Assembly (NCBI GenBank): GCA_023418915.1
Contig: JAEZYU010000085.1
Location: forward strand, 1 to 55,938
From: Bacillota bacterium
Lineage (GTDB): Bacteria; Bacillota; Clostridia; Acetivibrionales; DTU013
Reading direction: 5' to 3'
Length of the DNA stretch: 55,938 nucleotides
Positions 1 to 8,470 of the stretch are shown here, one piece after another. Below the pieces are notes generated by a model. The model was not told the origin of the DNA. It was given only the letters and a program-made list of their open reading frames with translations, and searched no databases. The position numbers and the translations under genes are program-made. The stretch's first letter is position 1. The number at the start of each line of letters is the position of its first letter.

Positions 1-183
1 CACCTCATAGCCCAACTGCATTACACGCGGCTTATAAGAGTAAACTGCCATACCCGTTAGATACGACGTCTTCCTGTAACATCCTTATTTCTGAAATGGA
101 AGCACAATAGTCAGTGCTTGGGAAACACAACCGAAATAAATGCCGCTGACGGTCCGGCCCTGACACGACCCGTTATTCGCTCA
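1..183. other. Non-coding stretch downstream of the radical SAM gene
   Basis: I see no credible coding frame here. In many Firmicutes smc and ftsY follow rnc and this radical SAM gene, but no smc start is visible on the minus strand within these bases. The first bases read CACCTCATAGCCC, which resembles the CACCTCATAA core of the dispersed intergenic repeat described elsewhere in this window. A GC-rich patch near 146-170 has weak self-complementarity, but it is not a convincing terminator. Confidence 0.5.
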
Positions 184-1251
184 TTACTGGGACTGGGCAG
201 TAGCGTTTGTGGAGGTTAATGAAGCTGAAGAAATTGCATTGCAGATTATTTCCCTGGTAAGCCTTACATCTGTAATAACCTTAATGTTGACAAAACCATA
301 TTTGCTCTTCAGAAACTCAATATTCGACCTCTTCTGACCAACCACATTTGAAACATTCGAAACTCCTGTACTTATAATAAGCTCCTTCGCTTGCGACAGT
401 TTACTGCTTTCTATCATATCTTCGATCCTCATAAGCGACAGTCTGGCTTCCACAAGCTGCCTAAGCGCAGGATGGACCGGCCCTGCAATCACATCGGATC
501 CGCAGCCTTCTCTTATATTATCGGTGGGCTGCAGTCCGATCCTTATCACCGTTATGCCATTATCCTCATATAAGCTCAGCAATTCAGCACAGATATCTAC
601 GGTTTCCTCCAACGTTTGAGGAATATAGCCGCCTTGCGCCAAAAGGATTTCCAAACCTGTCCCCATTATGACAAGTACCGGATATATACGAACTATATCC
701 GGAGCCATAGAAACAACCTTATGAGCCGTTTCAAGACACTTTTCCCTTGTGTCGCCGGGAAGACCTGTCATTGTTTGTATTCCAAGACGAAAGCCCATCC
801 TTTTGATAAGCTCGGCCGATTTGTATACTATGCTTGAATCATGTCCCCGGCAGCTTGCCTTCAGTACCTCGTCGTCCAAGCTTTGCACGCCTAGTTCTAT
901 CGTTTTGACACCGTATCTGTCAAGCATTCTGAGCGTATCTTCGTCTATCCTGTCAGGCCTAGTAGAAATGCGGATTTCCGAAACCCTTCCTGATGAAATA
1001 TATCTATAAGCCTGTTTGAGGAATGCCTCCTGTACATTTTTTTCAATAGCAGTGAAGCTTCCTCCGTAAAATGCGACCTCAGTGAATGCATCACCTCTAA
1101 TTGTTTTAAGATGCTCTTCAATGATATCCGGTATTTTTTCTGAAGTCATATCTTCTATCTGACCGCTAATTTTCTTTTGATTGCAGAATATGCAATCATT
1201 AGGGCAGCCCTTATGTGGGACGAATATCGGAATTATCGCATGCTTTTTCAT
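184..1251 (-). CDS. Radical SAM protein, Elp3-like without an acetyltransferase domain
   Basis: This is a 355-residue radical SAM enzyme. The cluster-binding motif CxxxCxxC is at Cys16, Cys20 and Cys23, followed by a typical radical SAM barrel (AFYGGSFTA near residue 60; the ELGVQS segment near 120). It resembles the N-terminal half of Elp3 proteins but ends before a GNAT domain would begin. It would bind a 4Fe-4S cluster and S-adenosylmethionine; the substrate is unknown. Its start overlaps the end of rnc by 4 bp, so the two are probably co-transcribed and translationally coupled. This neighbour pair is common in Clostridia, usually followed by smc, which is not seen here. The family call is firm; the function is open. 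Confidence 0.85.
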   Translation of the reverse strand: MKKHAIIPIFVPHKGCPNDCIFCNQKKISGQIEDMTSEKIPDIIEEHLKTIRGDAFTEVAFYGGSFTAIEKNVQEAFLKQAYRYISSGRVSEIRISTRPDRIDEDTLRMLDRYGVKTIELGVQSLDDEVLKASCRGHDSSIVYKSAELIKRMGFRLGIQTMTGLPGDTREKCLETAHKVVSMAPDIVRIYPVLVIMGTGLEILLAQGGYIPQTLEETVDICAELLSLYEDNGITVIRIGLQPTDNIREGCGSDVIAGPVHPALRQLVEARLSLMRIEDMIESSKLSQAKELIISTGVSNVSNVVGQKRSNIEFLKSKYGFVNIKVITDVRLTREIICNAISSASLTSTNATAQSQ

Positions 1252-1970
1252 GTCTTCACCATCATTTTATCAAGGGCATCTTTAGCTGCGTTTTGCTCTG
1301 CTTCCTTTTTTGTCCTGCCATCACCTGATCCGTAAGCCTTATCTCCAACCAGCAGCTGTGCGGTAAAAATCTTATCATGGTCGGGGCCTCTCTCGTCCAG
1401 TATCCTGTAACTGATCCTGTCGTCGCTCTGCTTCTGTATGATTTCCTGAAATTGTGTCTTGTAATCTCTAAATACTTGCCTGTTATTTATGTTTTGGTAT
1501 ATATCCTTCATCGATTCTTTAATGAATACGTCTGCTGCTGAAATGCCGCCATCGAGATAAATTGCGCCAATCAACGCTTCAAAGGCATCCGACAATATTG
1601 AGGTTCGTGTCCTGCCGCCGGTGTTTTCCTCACCCCTGCCCAAAAAAAGGTATTGACCCAGTTCTATTTTGTTTGCACATATCATAAGTGATGCTTCACA
1701 GACTATAGCTGCTCTTGTTTTTGTCATCTCGCCCTCTGGCAGCTCCGGGTGATTTTTATATATATAATCGCTGGTAATTATGTTTAACACCGAATCGCCG
1801 AGGAATTCAAGCCTTTCATTGCTGTTAAGGTTTTCAGACCTTTTTTCATTTGCATATGAACTGTGGGTCAGTGCCAGCAGAAGCTTGCCGGGATCCTTAA
1901 ATCTATAGCTGATCACTTCCTCCAACTCTCTTATCCTTTCGGTATTTTCAGAAACTAAATCTCTACCCAT
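1248..1970 (-). CDS. rnc: Ribonuclease III
   Basis: Double-strand-specific endoribonuclease that processes rRNA precursors and structured mRNAs. The catalytic signature NERLEFLGDS lies at residues 51-60, the second acidic cluster is in the SDAFEALIGAIYLDGG region, and a double-stranded RNA-binding domain occupies roughly residues 165-235. At 240 residues the length is normal. A GTG three bases upstream of the chosen ATG is possible, but AAGGAG is better spaced from the ATG. It is the last-but-one gene of the fatty-acid operon, 128 bp after fabF, the usual Firmicutes position. Confidence 0.96.
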   Translation of the reverse strand: MGRDLVSENTERIRELEEVISYRFKDPGKLLLALTHSSYANEKRSENLNSNERLEFLGDSVLNIITSDYIYKNHPELPEGEMTKTRAAIVCEASLMICANKIELGQYLFLGRGEENTGGRTRTSILSDAFEALIGAIYLDGGISAADVFIKESMKDIYQNINNRQVFRDYKTQFQEIIQKQSDDRISYRILDERGPDHDKIFTAQLLVGDKAYGSGDGRTKKEAEQNAAKDALDKMMVKT

Positions 1971-2098
1971 CACTGTCTCCTTCGCACAACGTCTGTAAAA
2001 AATCTAAAGGCAGGAAATAATATCCCCGCCTCGTATAGATTTTAACTCATTATTCAATTTCATGCAAATATCAGTTTGCCAAATGTCAGCATCGATCC

Positions 2099-3337
2099 TC
2101 AGTCTTTGAATTTTTTAAGCACAACTGCTGCGTTATGACCTCCGAAGCCAAGTGCATTTGATAATGCATATTTTATATCAGCAGCCCTGCTTTTATTCGG
2201 CACATAGTCAAGATCACATTCGGGATCAGGGTTTGCCAGATTTATTGTAGGCGGTATTATGCCATCGTTCAGTGCCATAGCTGTAATTATTGCCTCGACT
2301 GCTCCCGCAGCTCCAAGTAAATGACCAGTCATTGATTTTGTAGAGCTTACAGCCAACTTATAGGCATGCTCGCCAAATGCGTTCTTTATCACTCTTGTCT
2401 CACACGGGTCATTTATTGGGGTCGATGTTCCATGAGCATTGATGTAATCGATATCCTCCATCTTTAAGCCGGCATCTTCGACTGCCAGCTTCATTGATTT
2501 TGCACCGCCTGCGCCGTCCGGTGAGGGAGCTGTGATATGATATGCATCACAGGTACATCCATACCCTACTATTTCACCCAATATAACCGCACCACGCTTT
2601 TTAGCATGCTCATATTCCTCCAGCACCAGTATTCCAGCACCCTCGCCCATAATAAAGCCGTCGCGGTCCCTGTCAAAAGGCCTGCAGGCAGTTTCCGGGT
2701 CAGGATTGGTAGATAATGCTTTGTTTGAACAGAAGCCGGCAAATGACAATGGAGTAATAGCCGATTCAGCTCCTCCGGTCACCATAATATCTGCATCTCC
2801 ACGCTGTATAACCTTGAATGCGTCACCTATTGCATTGTTGCCTGATGCACAGGCGGTAACTACGCATTCGTTAAAGCCATGCAGATTGTACTCTATCGCT
2901 ATCCTTGCCGCTGCCATATTGGGTATCATTGATGTGATAAAAAACGGGCTGACCCTTCCAGGTCCTTTTGTCATGAGGATCTGATGCTGATCCTCCAGCG
3001 TCTGGATTCCACCTATGCCTGAAGCAACGATTGCTCCTGCCCTAAAGCTGTCTTCCTTTTCCATGTCCAATCCAGACATCTCAAATGCCATTTTTGCTGC
3101 TGCCATGGCATACTGGGTGAAAACATCCATTCTTTTTGCTTCTTTTCTGTCAATATAATCAGTCGGCATAAAATTTTTGATTTCGGCTGCCACCTTTGCA
3201 TCATGATTGGCAGTATCAAACTTTGATAAAAGGCTAATTCCATTTTTACCCTCACGGATAGAGTTCCAGAAATCATTAAGGCCAAAGCCCAATGAATGAA
3301 CGACCCCCATACCGGTTATTACAACACGCTTTTTCAT
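2099..3337 (-). CDS. fabF: Beta-ketoacyl-ACP synthase II
   Basis: Elongating condensing enzyme of type II fatty acid synthesis; it joins malonyl-ACP to acyl-ACP in the cytoplasm. The Cys-His-His triad is complete: Cys163 in TACASG, His302 in AHGTS and His339 in MTGHLLGA. The length of 412 residues is normal. The start is preceded by AGGAGG. It follows acpP, but a strong terminator hairpin lies directly at the acpP stop codon, so fabF expression depends on readthrough or on its own promoter. Confidence 0.97.
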   Translation of the reverse strand: MKKRVVITGMGVVHSLGFGLNDFWNSIREGKNGISLLSKFDTANHDAKVAAEIKNFMPTDYIDRKEAKRMDVFTQYAMAAAKMAFEMSGLDMEKEDSFRAGAIVASGIGGIQTLEDQHQILMTKGPGRVSPFFITSMIPNMAAARIAIEYNLHGFNECVVTACASGNNAIGDAFKVIQRGDADIMVTGGAESAITPLSFAGFCSNKALSTNPDPETACRPFDRDRDGFIMGEGAGILVLEEYEHAKKRGAVILGEIVGYGCTCDAYHITAPSPDGAGGAKSMKLAVEDAGLKMEDIDYINAHGTSTPINDPCETRVIKNAFGEHAYKLAVSSTKSMTGHLLGAAGAVEAIITAMALNDGIIPPTINLANPDPECDLDYVPNKSRAADIKYALSNALGFGGHNAAVVLKKFKD

Positions 3338-3439
3338 CTAAATCCTCCTAGCGGATATCTTTGCATGATATTAAACCTATATAATAACAAATGATGCCGC
3401 AGTATCATTATTTCAGTTCAACTGTCCAGCTGCTACATA

Positions 3440-3470
3440 AAAAAAGTCCCTTTTACGGGACTTTTTTTAT
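3440..3470 (-). terminator. Rho-independent terminator at the acpP stop codon, upstream of fabF
   Basis: On the minus strand an A-run precedes AGTCCC, a short GTAAAA loop, then GGGACT and a run of seven T. The T-run overlaps the acpP stop codon region. It lies between acpP and fabF, so it can act as a partial terminator within the fab operon that sets a higher acpP level relative to fabF. Confidence 0.85.
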
Positions 3471-3694
3471 GTGTTATTTTTAATGTAGTCGACCGCATCT
3501 CCTACTGATGTGATCTTTTCAGCTTCACTGTCCGGAATCTCAAGATCAAATTCCTCTTCGAGAGCCATAATCAATTCAACGATATCAAGTGAATCAGCAC
3601 CCAAATCGTCTATGAAGGATGATTCCATCGCAACTTCATCTTCTTCAACACCCAATTGCTCAACTATAATTTTTTTGACTTTTTCAAAAACCAT
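3467..3694 (-). CDS. acpP: Acyl carrier protein
   Basis: Small acidic carrier of growing acyl chains, 75 residues. The phosphopantetheine attachment site is Ser35 in GADSLD. The chosen ATG is preceded by a strong GGAGGTG; an upstream in-frame TTG would put the ribosome binding site inside the coding sequence. It sits between fabG and fabF as in most Firmicutes. A terminator hairpin follows immediately, fitting the high acpP expression usually needed. Confidence 0.96.
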   Translation of the reverse strand: MVFEKVKKIIVEQLGVEEDEVAMESSFIDDLGADSLDIVELIMALEEEFDLEIPDSEAEKITSVGDAVDYIKNNT

Positions 3695-3803
3695 ACATTC
3701 ACCTCCTCCCAAAGAGGGTAATTATAAATAATAATTCCCTGTAAAAGTTATGCCTGTTTATAATACAAATATTCACATGCCCAACTTTTACATAAAGATA
3801 TTA

Positions 3804-4547
3804 TTACATAACAAGGCCGCCGTCAATATCAATTACCTGTCCTGTCACATATGATGATTCATCAGAAGCAAGAAACGCTACAACATTAGCCACATCCTCA
3901 GGTGTCCCAAACCTTCCGAGTGGTATGTTTTCAAGATACTTTTCCCTTACTTCCTCCGGCAGAACATCAGTCATTTTGCTCTGTATCACACCAGGAGTTA
4001 CAGCATTGCATGTGATCCCCCTTGGTGCAAACTCTTTTGCAGTCGACTTAGTCAATCCTATCAATCCTGCCTTAGATGCGGAATAATTGGCCTGTCCCTT
4101 ATTGCCATATCTTCCGGCTACTGAGGCAATATTGACGATCCTTCCATATTTTTTCTTTATCATCTGTTTTGCAGCAAATTTTGTACAAAGGAATGCGCCC
4201 TTTAGATTGATGTCCAGTACGGAGTCCCAGTCCTCTTCAGACATCATTGCCATCGGCTTATCCCTTGTTATCCCTGCATTGTTGACAAGGATATCAAGAC
4301 TTCCAAAGCTTTGAACCGCTGCACTGACCATAGCCTTCACATCATCCTGATTCCTCACATCACCCCTCGTAACTGCAACTTTATATCCTGCTTTTCTGAA
4401 CTCATCAGCTGTCTCGTCCAGCGAATCTGATGATGCAATATCATTGAGTACTATATTAGCGCCCATTGATGCAAGTTTTATTGCAATAGCCTTGCCAAGT
4501 CCTCTTGCGGAACCTGTAATCAAAGCAGTTTTTCCATCCAAAAGCAT
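3804..4547 (-). CDS. fabG: 3-oxoacyl-ACP reductase
   Basis: NADPH-dependent short-chain dehydrogenase that reduces 3-oxoacyl-ACP in each elongation cycle. The Rossmann motif TGSARGLG is at residues 11-18, NNAG near 89-92, and the catalytic set Ser142, Tyr155 and Lys159 is present (YSASK). At 247 residues with a C-terminal VTGQVIDIDGG segment it is a typical FabG. It follows fabD by 21 bp with an AAGGAGGAAG ribosome binding site. Confidence 0.96.
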   Translation of the reverse strand: MLLDGKTALITGSARGLGKAIAIKLASMGANIVLNDIASSDSLDETADEFRKAGYKVAVTRGDVRNQDDVKAMVSAAVQSFGSLDILVNNAGITRDKPMAMMSEEDWDSVLDINLKGAFLCTKFAAKQMIKKKYGRIVNIASVAGRYGNKGQANYSASKAGLIGLTKSTAKEFAPRGITCNAVTPGVIQSKMTDVLPEEVREKYLENIPLGRFGTPEDVANVVAFLASDESSYVTGQVIDIDGGLVM

Positions 4548-4568
4548 TATCCGGCTTCCTCCTTTGTC

Positions 4569-5504
4569 CTATATGCCAATTTCCCCCAGGGTCTTCTCCA
4601 GTGATGCCAAATCCTCTATATTATAACTTCTGGCTTCCTTATTGATCTTTCTCATAAATCCGCACAGAACCTTTCCTGGGCCAATTTCAATAAAGGTATC
4701 GACTCCCTGATCCAGCATGAGCCTTATTGAATCCTCCCACAGTACAGGACTGCACACCTGCCTTGCAAGCAGATCCTTAATCTCCTCAGGAGATTTGACA
4801 ATATCGGCTGTTGCATTTGCGATCAGTGGTACTTCAAAGTCTTTTAAACTGATATATTCGAGTTCTGCCATCAATTTTTCACTTGCCGGCTTCAGCAAAC
4901 TGCAGTGAAACGGCGCACTTACAGCCAATCTGACAGCTCTTCTGGCACCCTTGCTGCTGCAAAGCTCCATTGCCTTTTCAACAGCATTGACCTCTCCAGC
5001 TATTGAGATCTGACCAGGACAGTTGAAATTAGCCGGTTCGACTATGCCTTGCATGGACGCCTCTTTGCAGCATTCCAGCACATCCTCCTTAGTCAGTCCA
5101 ATAATGGCAGCCATCGTTCCGACTCCCAGAGGTACTGCCTCCTGCATATACTTACCTCTTTTTCTCACAAGTGACACTGCTGTTTTAAAATCCATTGTGC
5201 CCGAAGCTACATGCGCAGAGTATTCTCCAAGGCTTAATCCCGCAGTAAAATCGGGCTTGATACCCCTGTCCAGCAGCGGCATAAGACATGCCACACTTGC
5301 TGTTACGATGGCCGGCTGTGTGTTTTCTGTTATTTTAAGTGTCTCGTCATCTCCGTCAAATATCATTTTTTTCATGTCGATGCCGAGCGCTTCAGTTGCC
5401 TGATCAAATATATCAGAAGCTGATCTGTATTCTGATGCTATTTCTCTGCCCATTCCGATATATTGTGCTCCCTGACCAGGGAAAATAAAAGCGGTTTTGC
5501 CCAT
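4569..5504 (-). CDS. fabD: Malonyl-CoA:ACP transacylase
   Basis: Transfers the malonyl group from CoA to ACP. The nucleophile is Ser91 in GLSLGEYSA and the partner is His200 in APFHCS; the N-terminal FPGQGAQ motif is at residues 8-14. The 311-residue length is normal. GGAGGAGCAG precedes the ATG. It is co-directional with fabH and fabG in a tight operon. Confidence 0.96.
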   Translation of the reverse strand: MGKTAFIFPGQGAQYIGMGREIASEYRSASDIFDQATEALGIDMKKMIFDGDDETLKITENTQPAIVTASVACLMPLLDRGIKPDFTAGLSLGEYSAHVASGTMDFKTAVSLVRKRGKYMQEAVPLGVGTMAAIIGLTKEDVLECCKEASMQGIVEPANFNCPGQISIAGEVNAVEKAMELCSSKGARRAVRLAVSAPFHCSLLKPASEKLMAELEYISLKDFEVPLIANATADIVKSPEEIKDLLARQVCSPVLWEDSIRLMLDQGVDTFIEIGPGKVLCGFMRKINKEARSYNIEDLASLEKTLGEIGI

Positions 5505-5567
5505 ACTGCTCCTCCAACAATGAAAATTTGATGAAAAATAATCAGTTATCTGCTTCAGTGTTTTGGT

Positions 5568-6578
5568 CTATTTACTCCACCTTATAAGTGCCGAACCCCA
5601 GGTGAGGCCACCGCCGAAGCCTACAAGAACCAGATTGTCGCCTCTTGTAAGGCAACTCTTCTTATAGGCATCATCCATAGCCACCGGTATTGAAGCGGAT
5701 GAAATGTTTCCATATTTCTTTATAGTGGTATAGACCTTCTCAAAAGCCACTCCCAGCCTTTTTATTGCACTTTCAATTATTCTGCAGTTAGCCTGGTGGG
5801 GTATTATATATTTCACATCATCCAGTGTGACGTCTGATTTCTCCAGTAGTCTTTCAGTGGCATATGGCATTATTTTAACTGCGAATTTAAATACTTCCTG
5901 ACCGTCCTGCCATAAAGCAAATTTATTCTTATAATCCTTCCTGCGTTCAAGATCTTCCTCAGGCATGTAAAAGCATGGTATTGTTATACACTCGCCTATC
6001 GCTCCGTCAGAACCGATATATGTAGATAATATTCCATAACCTTCATCTACTTTGCCTAAAACCACAGCTCCGGCACCGTCTCCGAAAAGAACACAGTTTT
6101 TTCTGTCCTTCCAGTCAACAGCTTTTGACATACCCTCACTGCTAACCAGCAGTATATGATTATAGTAACCAGTTTCTATGAATTGCTTTGCTACGGTCAA
6201 CCCATATATAAACCCCGAGCATGCAGCTACAAGGTCAAAAGCTGCAGCATTTACGGTGCCTATTTCCTTTTGTACAATGCAGGAAGTAGATGGAGTGAGA
6301 TAATCCGGTGTTGAAGATGTCACAAGGACTAGATCGATTTGCTCAGGAGATATTGCCGAATCCTTCAGGGCTTTCTTTGCTGCTTCCACAGCCAATGTAT
6401 ATGTAGGAGTATTATCTTCCAATATCCTTCTCTCAAAAATACCAGTTCTTTTTATTATCCACTCGTCCGATGTATCAACCAGCTTCTCAAGGTCTGAGTT
6501 GGTTAAAATCTTTTCTGGGACGCAGCTTCCTATACCTAAAATGCCAACGCTTACGTTCGCGTTTTGTTTTTCCGCCAT
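5568..6578 (-). CDS. fabH: Beta-ketoacyl-ACP synthase III
   Basis: Initiates fatty acid synthesis by condensing acetyl-CoA (or a branched primer) with malonyl-ACP. The Cys-His-Asn triad is Cys120, His261 (IPHQAN) and Asn291 (YGNISSAS). The chosen ATG gives 336 residues; it has GGAGG nine bases upstream, whereas a longer frame starting 24 bases earlier would contain that GGAGG. The first 92 bases of the gene overlap the 3' end of plsX in another frame, so translation is likely coupled. Confidence 0.95.
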   Translation of the reverse strand: MAEKQNANVSVGILGIGSCVPEKILTNSDLEKLVDTSDEWIIKRTGIFERRILEDNTPTYTLAVEAAKKALKDSAISPEQIDLVLVTSSTPDYLTPSTSCIVQKEIGTVNAAAFDLVAACSGFIYGLTVAKQFIETGYYNHILLVSSEGMSKAVDWKDRKNCVLFGDGAGAVVLGKVDEGYGILSTYIGSDGAIGECITIPCFYMPEEDLERRKDYKNKFALWQDGQEVFKFAVKIMPYATERLLEKSDVTLDDVKYIIPHQANCRIIESAIKRLGVAFEKVYTTIKKYGNISSASIPVAMDDAYKKSCLTRGDNLVLVGFGGGLTWGSALIRWSK

Positions 6579-7581
6579 CAACTGTAACCTCCATATTTTC
6601 AACGCTTTGCTTTATTTCTTCAAAAACGGAGCTCCCTGCCAGCTTGCATGCTTTTAGTATTACGTTTCTGATAGTCTTGCTGTTTGAATTTCCATGGCTT
6701 TTTATAACTATCCCGTTGACACCAAGTATCGGGGCGCCTCCATCCTCGGATGGATCCATCATTTTTTTGAATGCCTTCATATCTTTCATTACAAACAGTG
6801 TCGATATCTTTGAGAATATATTTCTTTTAAACATACCCTTCAGCAACCCTGAGAAAAATGATCCCGTGCCTTCCAGGAATTTAAGCATTACATTTCCTAC
6901 ATACCCGTCGCATACTGCAACATCAACATTTCCCAAAGGAATATCCTTTCCTTCTATATTGCCCACAAAATTCAAATCTGTCGATTTCATCAAGGTATAA
7001 GCCTGTTTGAGAATCTCTGTTCCTTTTTTTGCTTCAGTACCCATATTTACAAGACCAACACGGGGACTTTCTTTATCAAACAATCCCTTCATATATGTCG
7101 AGCCAAAAATCCCGAACTGTATGTAATTAATGGGTTTACACACCGTATTGAGCCCGGCGTCTATAAGCAGGCATTTTCCGGCTTTCGTTGGAATCACGGC
7201 ACCCAGAGCAGGTCTGTCAACACCCTTGAGCCTTCCGAGTATGAAAAGGGCACCGGTCAGCAGCGCTCCCGTGTTTCCGGCTGACAGAAATACATCTCCT
7301 TTTTTTTCCTTTAGCATATTGAAGCCGACAACCATCGACGAATTTTTTTTACTTCTTATAGCTCGTGTAGGAATGTCGTCGTTGGTTATAACTTCCCTTG
7401 CATGTATAACTTCGATCCTTTGGCTCTTTATGTTTCTCGCCTTCAGTATCCTGTCAATCTGTTCTCCATCGCCAATAAGGGTTATATCAAAGCCTTCCTG
7501 CATCTTCACCGCATCTATGCTTCCGTTAACAATAGCATCAGGTGCATGATCGCCGCCCATAGCATCAACTAAAATCCTCAA
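6487..7581 (-). CDS. plsX: Phosphate acyltransferase PlsX, with an extended C-terminus overlapping fabH
   Basis: PlsX makes acyl-phosphate from acyl-ACP and orthophosphate for phospholipid synthesis at the membrane surface. The N-terminal RILVDAMGGDHAPDA signature is clear. The start chosen is a TTG with GGGAG eight bases upstream; a GTG nine bases earlier abuts that GGGAG. The usual family length is about 330-345 residues; here the frame gives about 364, and the last 30 are strongly basic (KTKRERKR) and lie entirely inside the start of fabH. Either the tail is real and translated, or the stop codon was lost by mutation. Confidence 0.93.
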   Translation of the reverse strand: MRILVDAMGGDHAPDAIVNGSIDAVKMQEGFDITLIGDGEQIDRILKARNIKSQRIEVIHAREVITNDDIPTRAIRSKKNSSMVVGFNMLKEKKGDVFLSAGNTGALLTGALFILGRLKGVDRPALGAVIPTKAGKCLLIDAGLNTVCKPINYIQFGIFGSTYMKGLFDKESPRVGLVNMGTEAKKGTEILKQAYTLMKSTDLNFVGNIEGKDIPLGNVDVAVCDGYVGNVMLKFLEGTGSFFSGLLKGMFKRNIFSKISTLFVMKDMKAFKKMMDPSEDGGAPILGVNGIVIKSHGNSNSKTIRNVILKACKLAGSSVFEEIKQSVENMEVTVDGGKTKRERKRWHFRYRKLRPRKDFNQLRP

Positions 7582-7631
7582 TATATTCACTCCCGTATCA
7601 TACTGTAGTTATCCTTATATTAAATAAAATA

Positions 7632-8207
7632 CTATTTTCCCTGCTGTTTTTCAAGGGATACAAGTATGAATTTTCCTCTGAACATCTCAACCTGCTTTTC
7701 GTAGATCTTGACCCAGACGATATACTTGCTTCCTCTAACCTGCTTAACTTCAGCCTTTGCTACCAGTTTGCAGCCGGAATATACGGGAATCTTATATTTG
7801 ATGTTGGCAACGCCCACAAGAGCAACATGAGCGTCGATCACAGCGATCGCAAGCGACTCTGCCAATGAATATATATAGTGCCCCCTTATGATTCTTGTTT
7901 TTTCAAAGGCCATAGAATCATCGGTTTCAAGCATAGATACTCCGTATTTCCCTAATATAATATCTATGAGTTCTCCGACAATTTCTCCACCCTGAAGTGA
8001 CTTAACTTTGCTGTAATTGTTCTCCGCAACGTTCTTAATTCTTTCTCTCAGCTCCGGAATGCCCATTTCCAGCCTGTCAAGCCTTATGGTAGGCACACTG
8101 ACACTAAACAGCTCCGACAATTCCTCATCCGTAAGAAACGGATCGTCTTTTATCTTCTCTGATAATATCTGCTGCCTCTCTTTTTTAAATAAGGATGAAC
8201 GGCTCAT
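7632..8207 (-). CDS. fapR: Transcription factor FapR
   Basis: Malonyl-CoA-responsive repressor of fatty acid and phospholipid genes in Firmicutes. Residues 1-60 carry the winged-helix DNA-binding part (SVPTIRLDRLEMGIPELRER); a linker helix and a hot-dog fold effector domain follow to residue 191. It is the first gene of the fab operon and so probably represses itself together with plsX and the fab genes; a FapR-box-like site lies at 8285-8303 in its leader. Confidence 0.93.
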   Translation of the reverse strand: MSRSSLFKKERQQILSEKIKDDPFLTDEELSELFSVSVPTIRLDRLEMGIPELRERIKNVAENNYSKVKSLQGGEIVGELIDIILGKYGVSMLETDDSMAFEKTRIIRGHYIYSLAESLAIAVIDAHVALVGVANIKYKIPVYSGCKLVAKAEVKQVRGSKYIVWVKIYEKQVEMFRGKFILVSLEKQQGK

Positions 8208-8239
8208 AAATCAACACACCTGCTATTCTTGTCATATGT

Positions 8240-8260
8240 ATTATAACGCCTCGTTATAAT
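8240..8260. promoter_or_regulatory. Perfect inverted repeat ATTATAACG-CCT-CGTTATAAT
   Basis: Nine-base arms separated by three bases form a perfect palindrome about 35 bp upstream of the fapR start. Additional CGTTATAAT or ATTATAACG half-sites lie at 8278-8286 and 8362-8370. The symmetry and repetition look like an operator for a dimeric regulator or a small hairpin in the leader RNA. No known regulator can be assigned from the sequence alone. Confidence 0.5.
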
Positions 8261-8284
8261 GTTACTTTATGCTTCTGCGTTATA

Positions 8285-8303
8285 ATTATTACCTGATACT
8301 ATG
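8285..8303. promoter_or_regulatory. FapR operator-like site
   Basis: The core reads TTATTACCTGATACTAT. It is close to the Firmicutes FapR box, which as I recall is TTAGTA-N5-TACTAA, with about two mismatches in the outer positions. It is placed 14-32 bases downstream of the predicted -10 element of the fapR promoter, a plausible repression site. The match rests on remembered consensus. Confidence 0.6.
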
Positions 8304-8316
8304 TTCTATTAATAAA

Positions 8317-8345
8317 AGTATATAATATTTTTATCAGCTATGCAA
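8317..8345 (-). promoter_or_regulatory. Sigma-A-type promoter of the fapR-fab operon
   Basis: On the minus strand TTGCAT (8340-8345) is followed by a 17-base spacer and TATACT (8317-8322). The FapR-box-like site and the palindromic repeats lie just downstream, between this promoter and the fapR start codon. Confidence 0.6.
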
Positions 8346-8378
8346 CAATTTCTTAAAAAATATTATAACGAAGCGATA

Positions 8379-8437
8379 TATGTCCCCCACCTCATAAAGT
8401 ATAAAAAACATGTACATAACATTCTGCACATGTTTTT
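8379..8437. repeat. Dispersed repeat copy A with hairpin; the hairpin also terminates pgsA
   Basis: TATGTCCCCCACCTCATAA at 8379-8397 is followed by a hairpin with arms AAAAACATGT and ACATGTTTTT (8404-8437). The first part is nearly identical to bases on the minus strand at 51327-51354. On the minus strand the hairpin follows the pgsA stop by about 35 bases and ends in a T-run, so it probably serves as the pgsA terminator. Confidence 0.65.
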
Positions 8438-8470
8438 GCTTGATACAATCGGTTTATCTGATTTTTGCTG

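Noticed and set aside
6470..7000. A 176-codon plus-strand frame across plsX and fabH
   Set aside because: Antisense to two conserved genes; no supporting signal.
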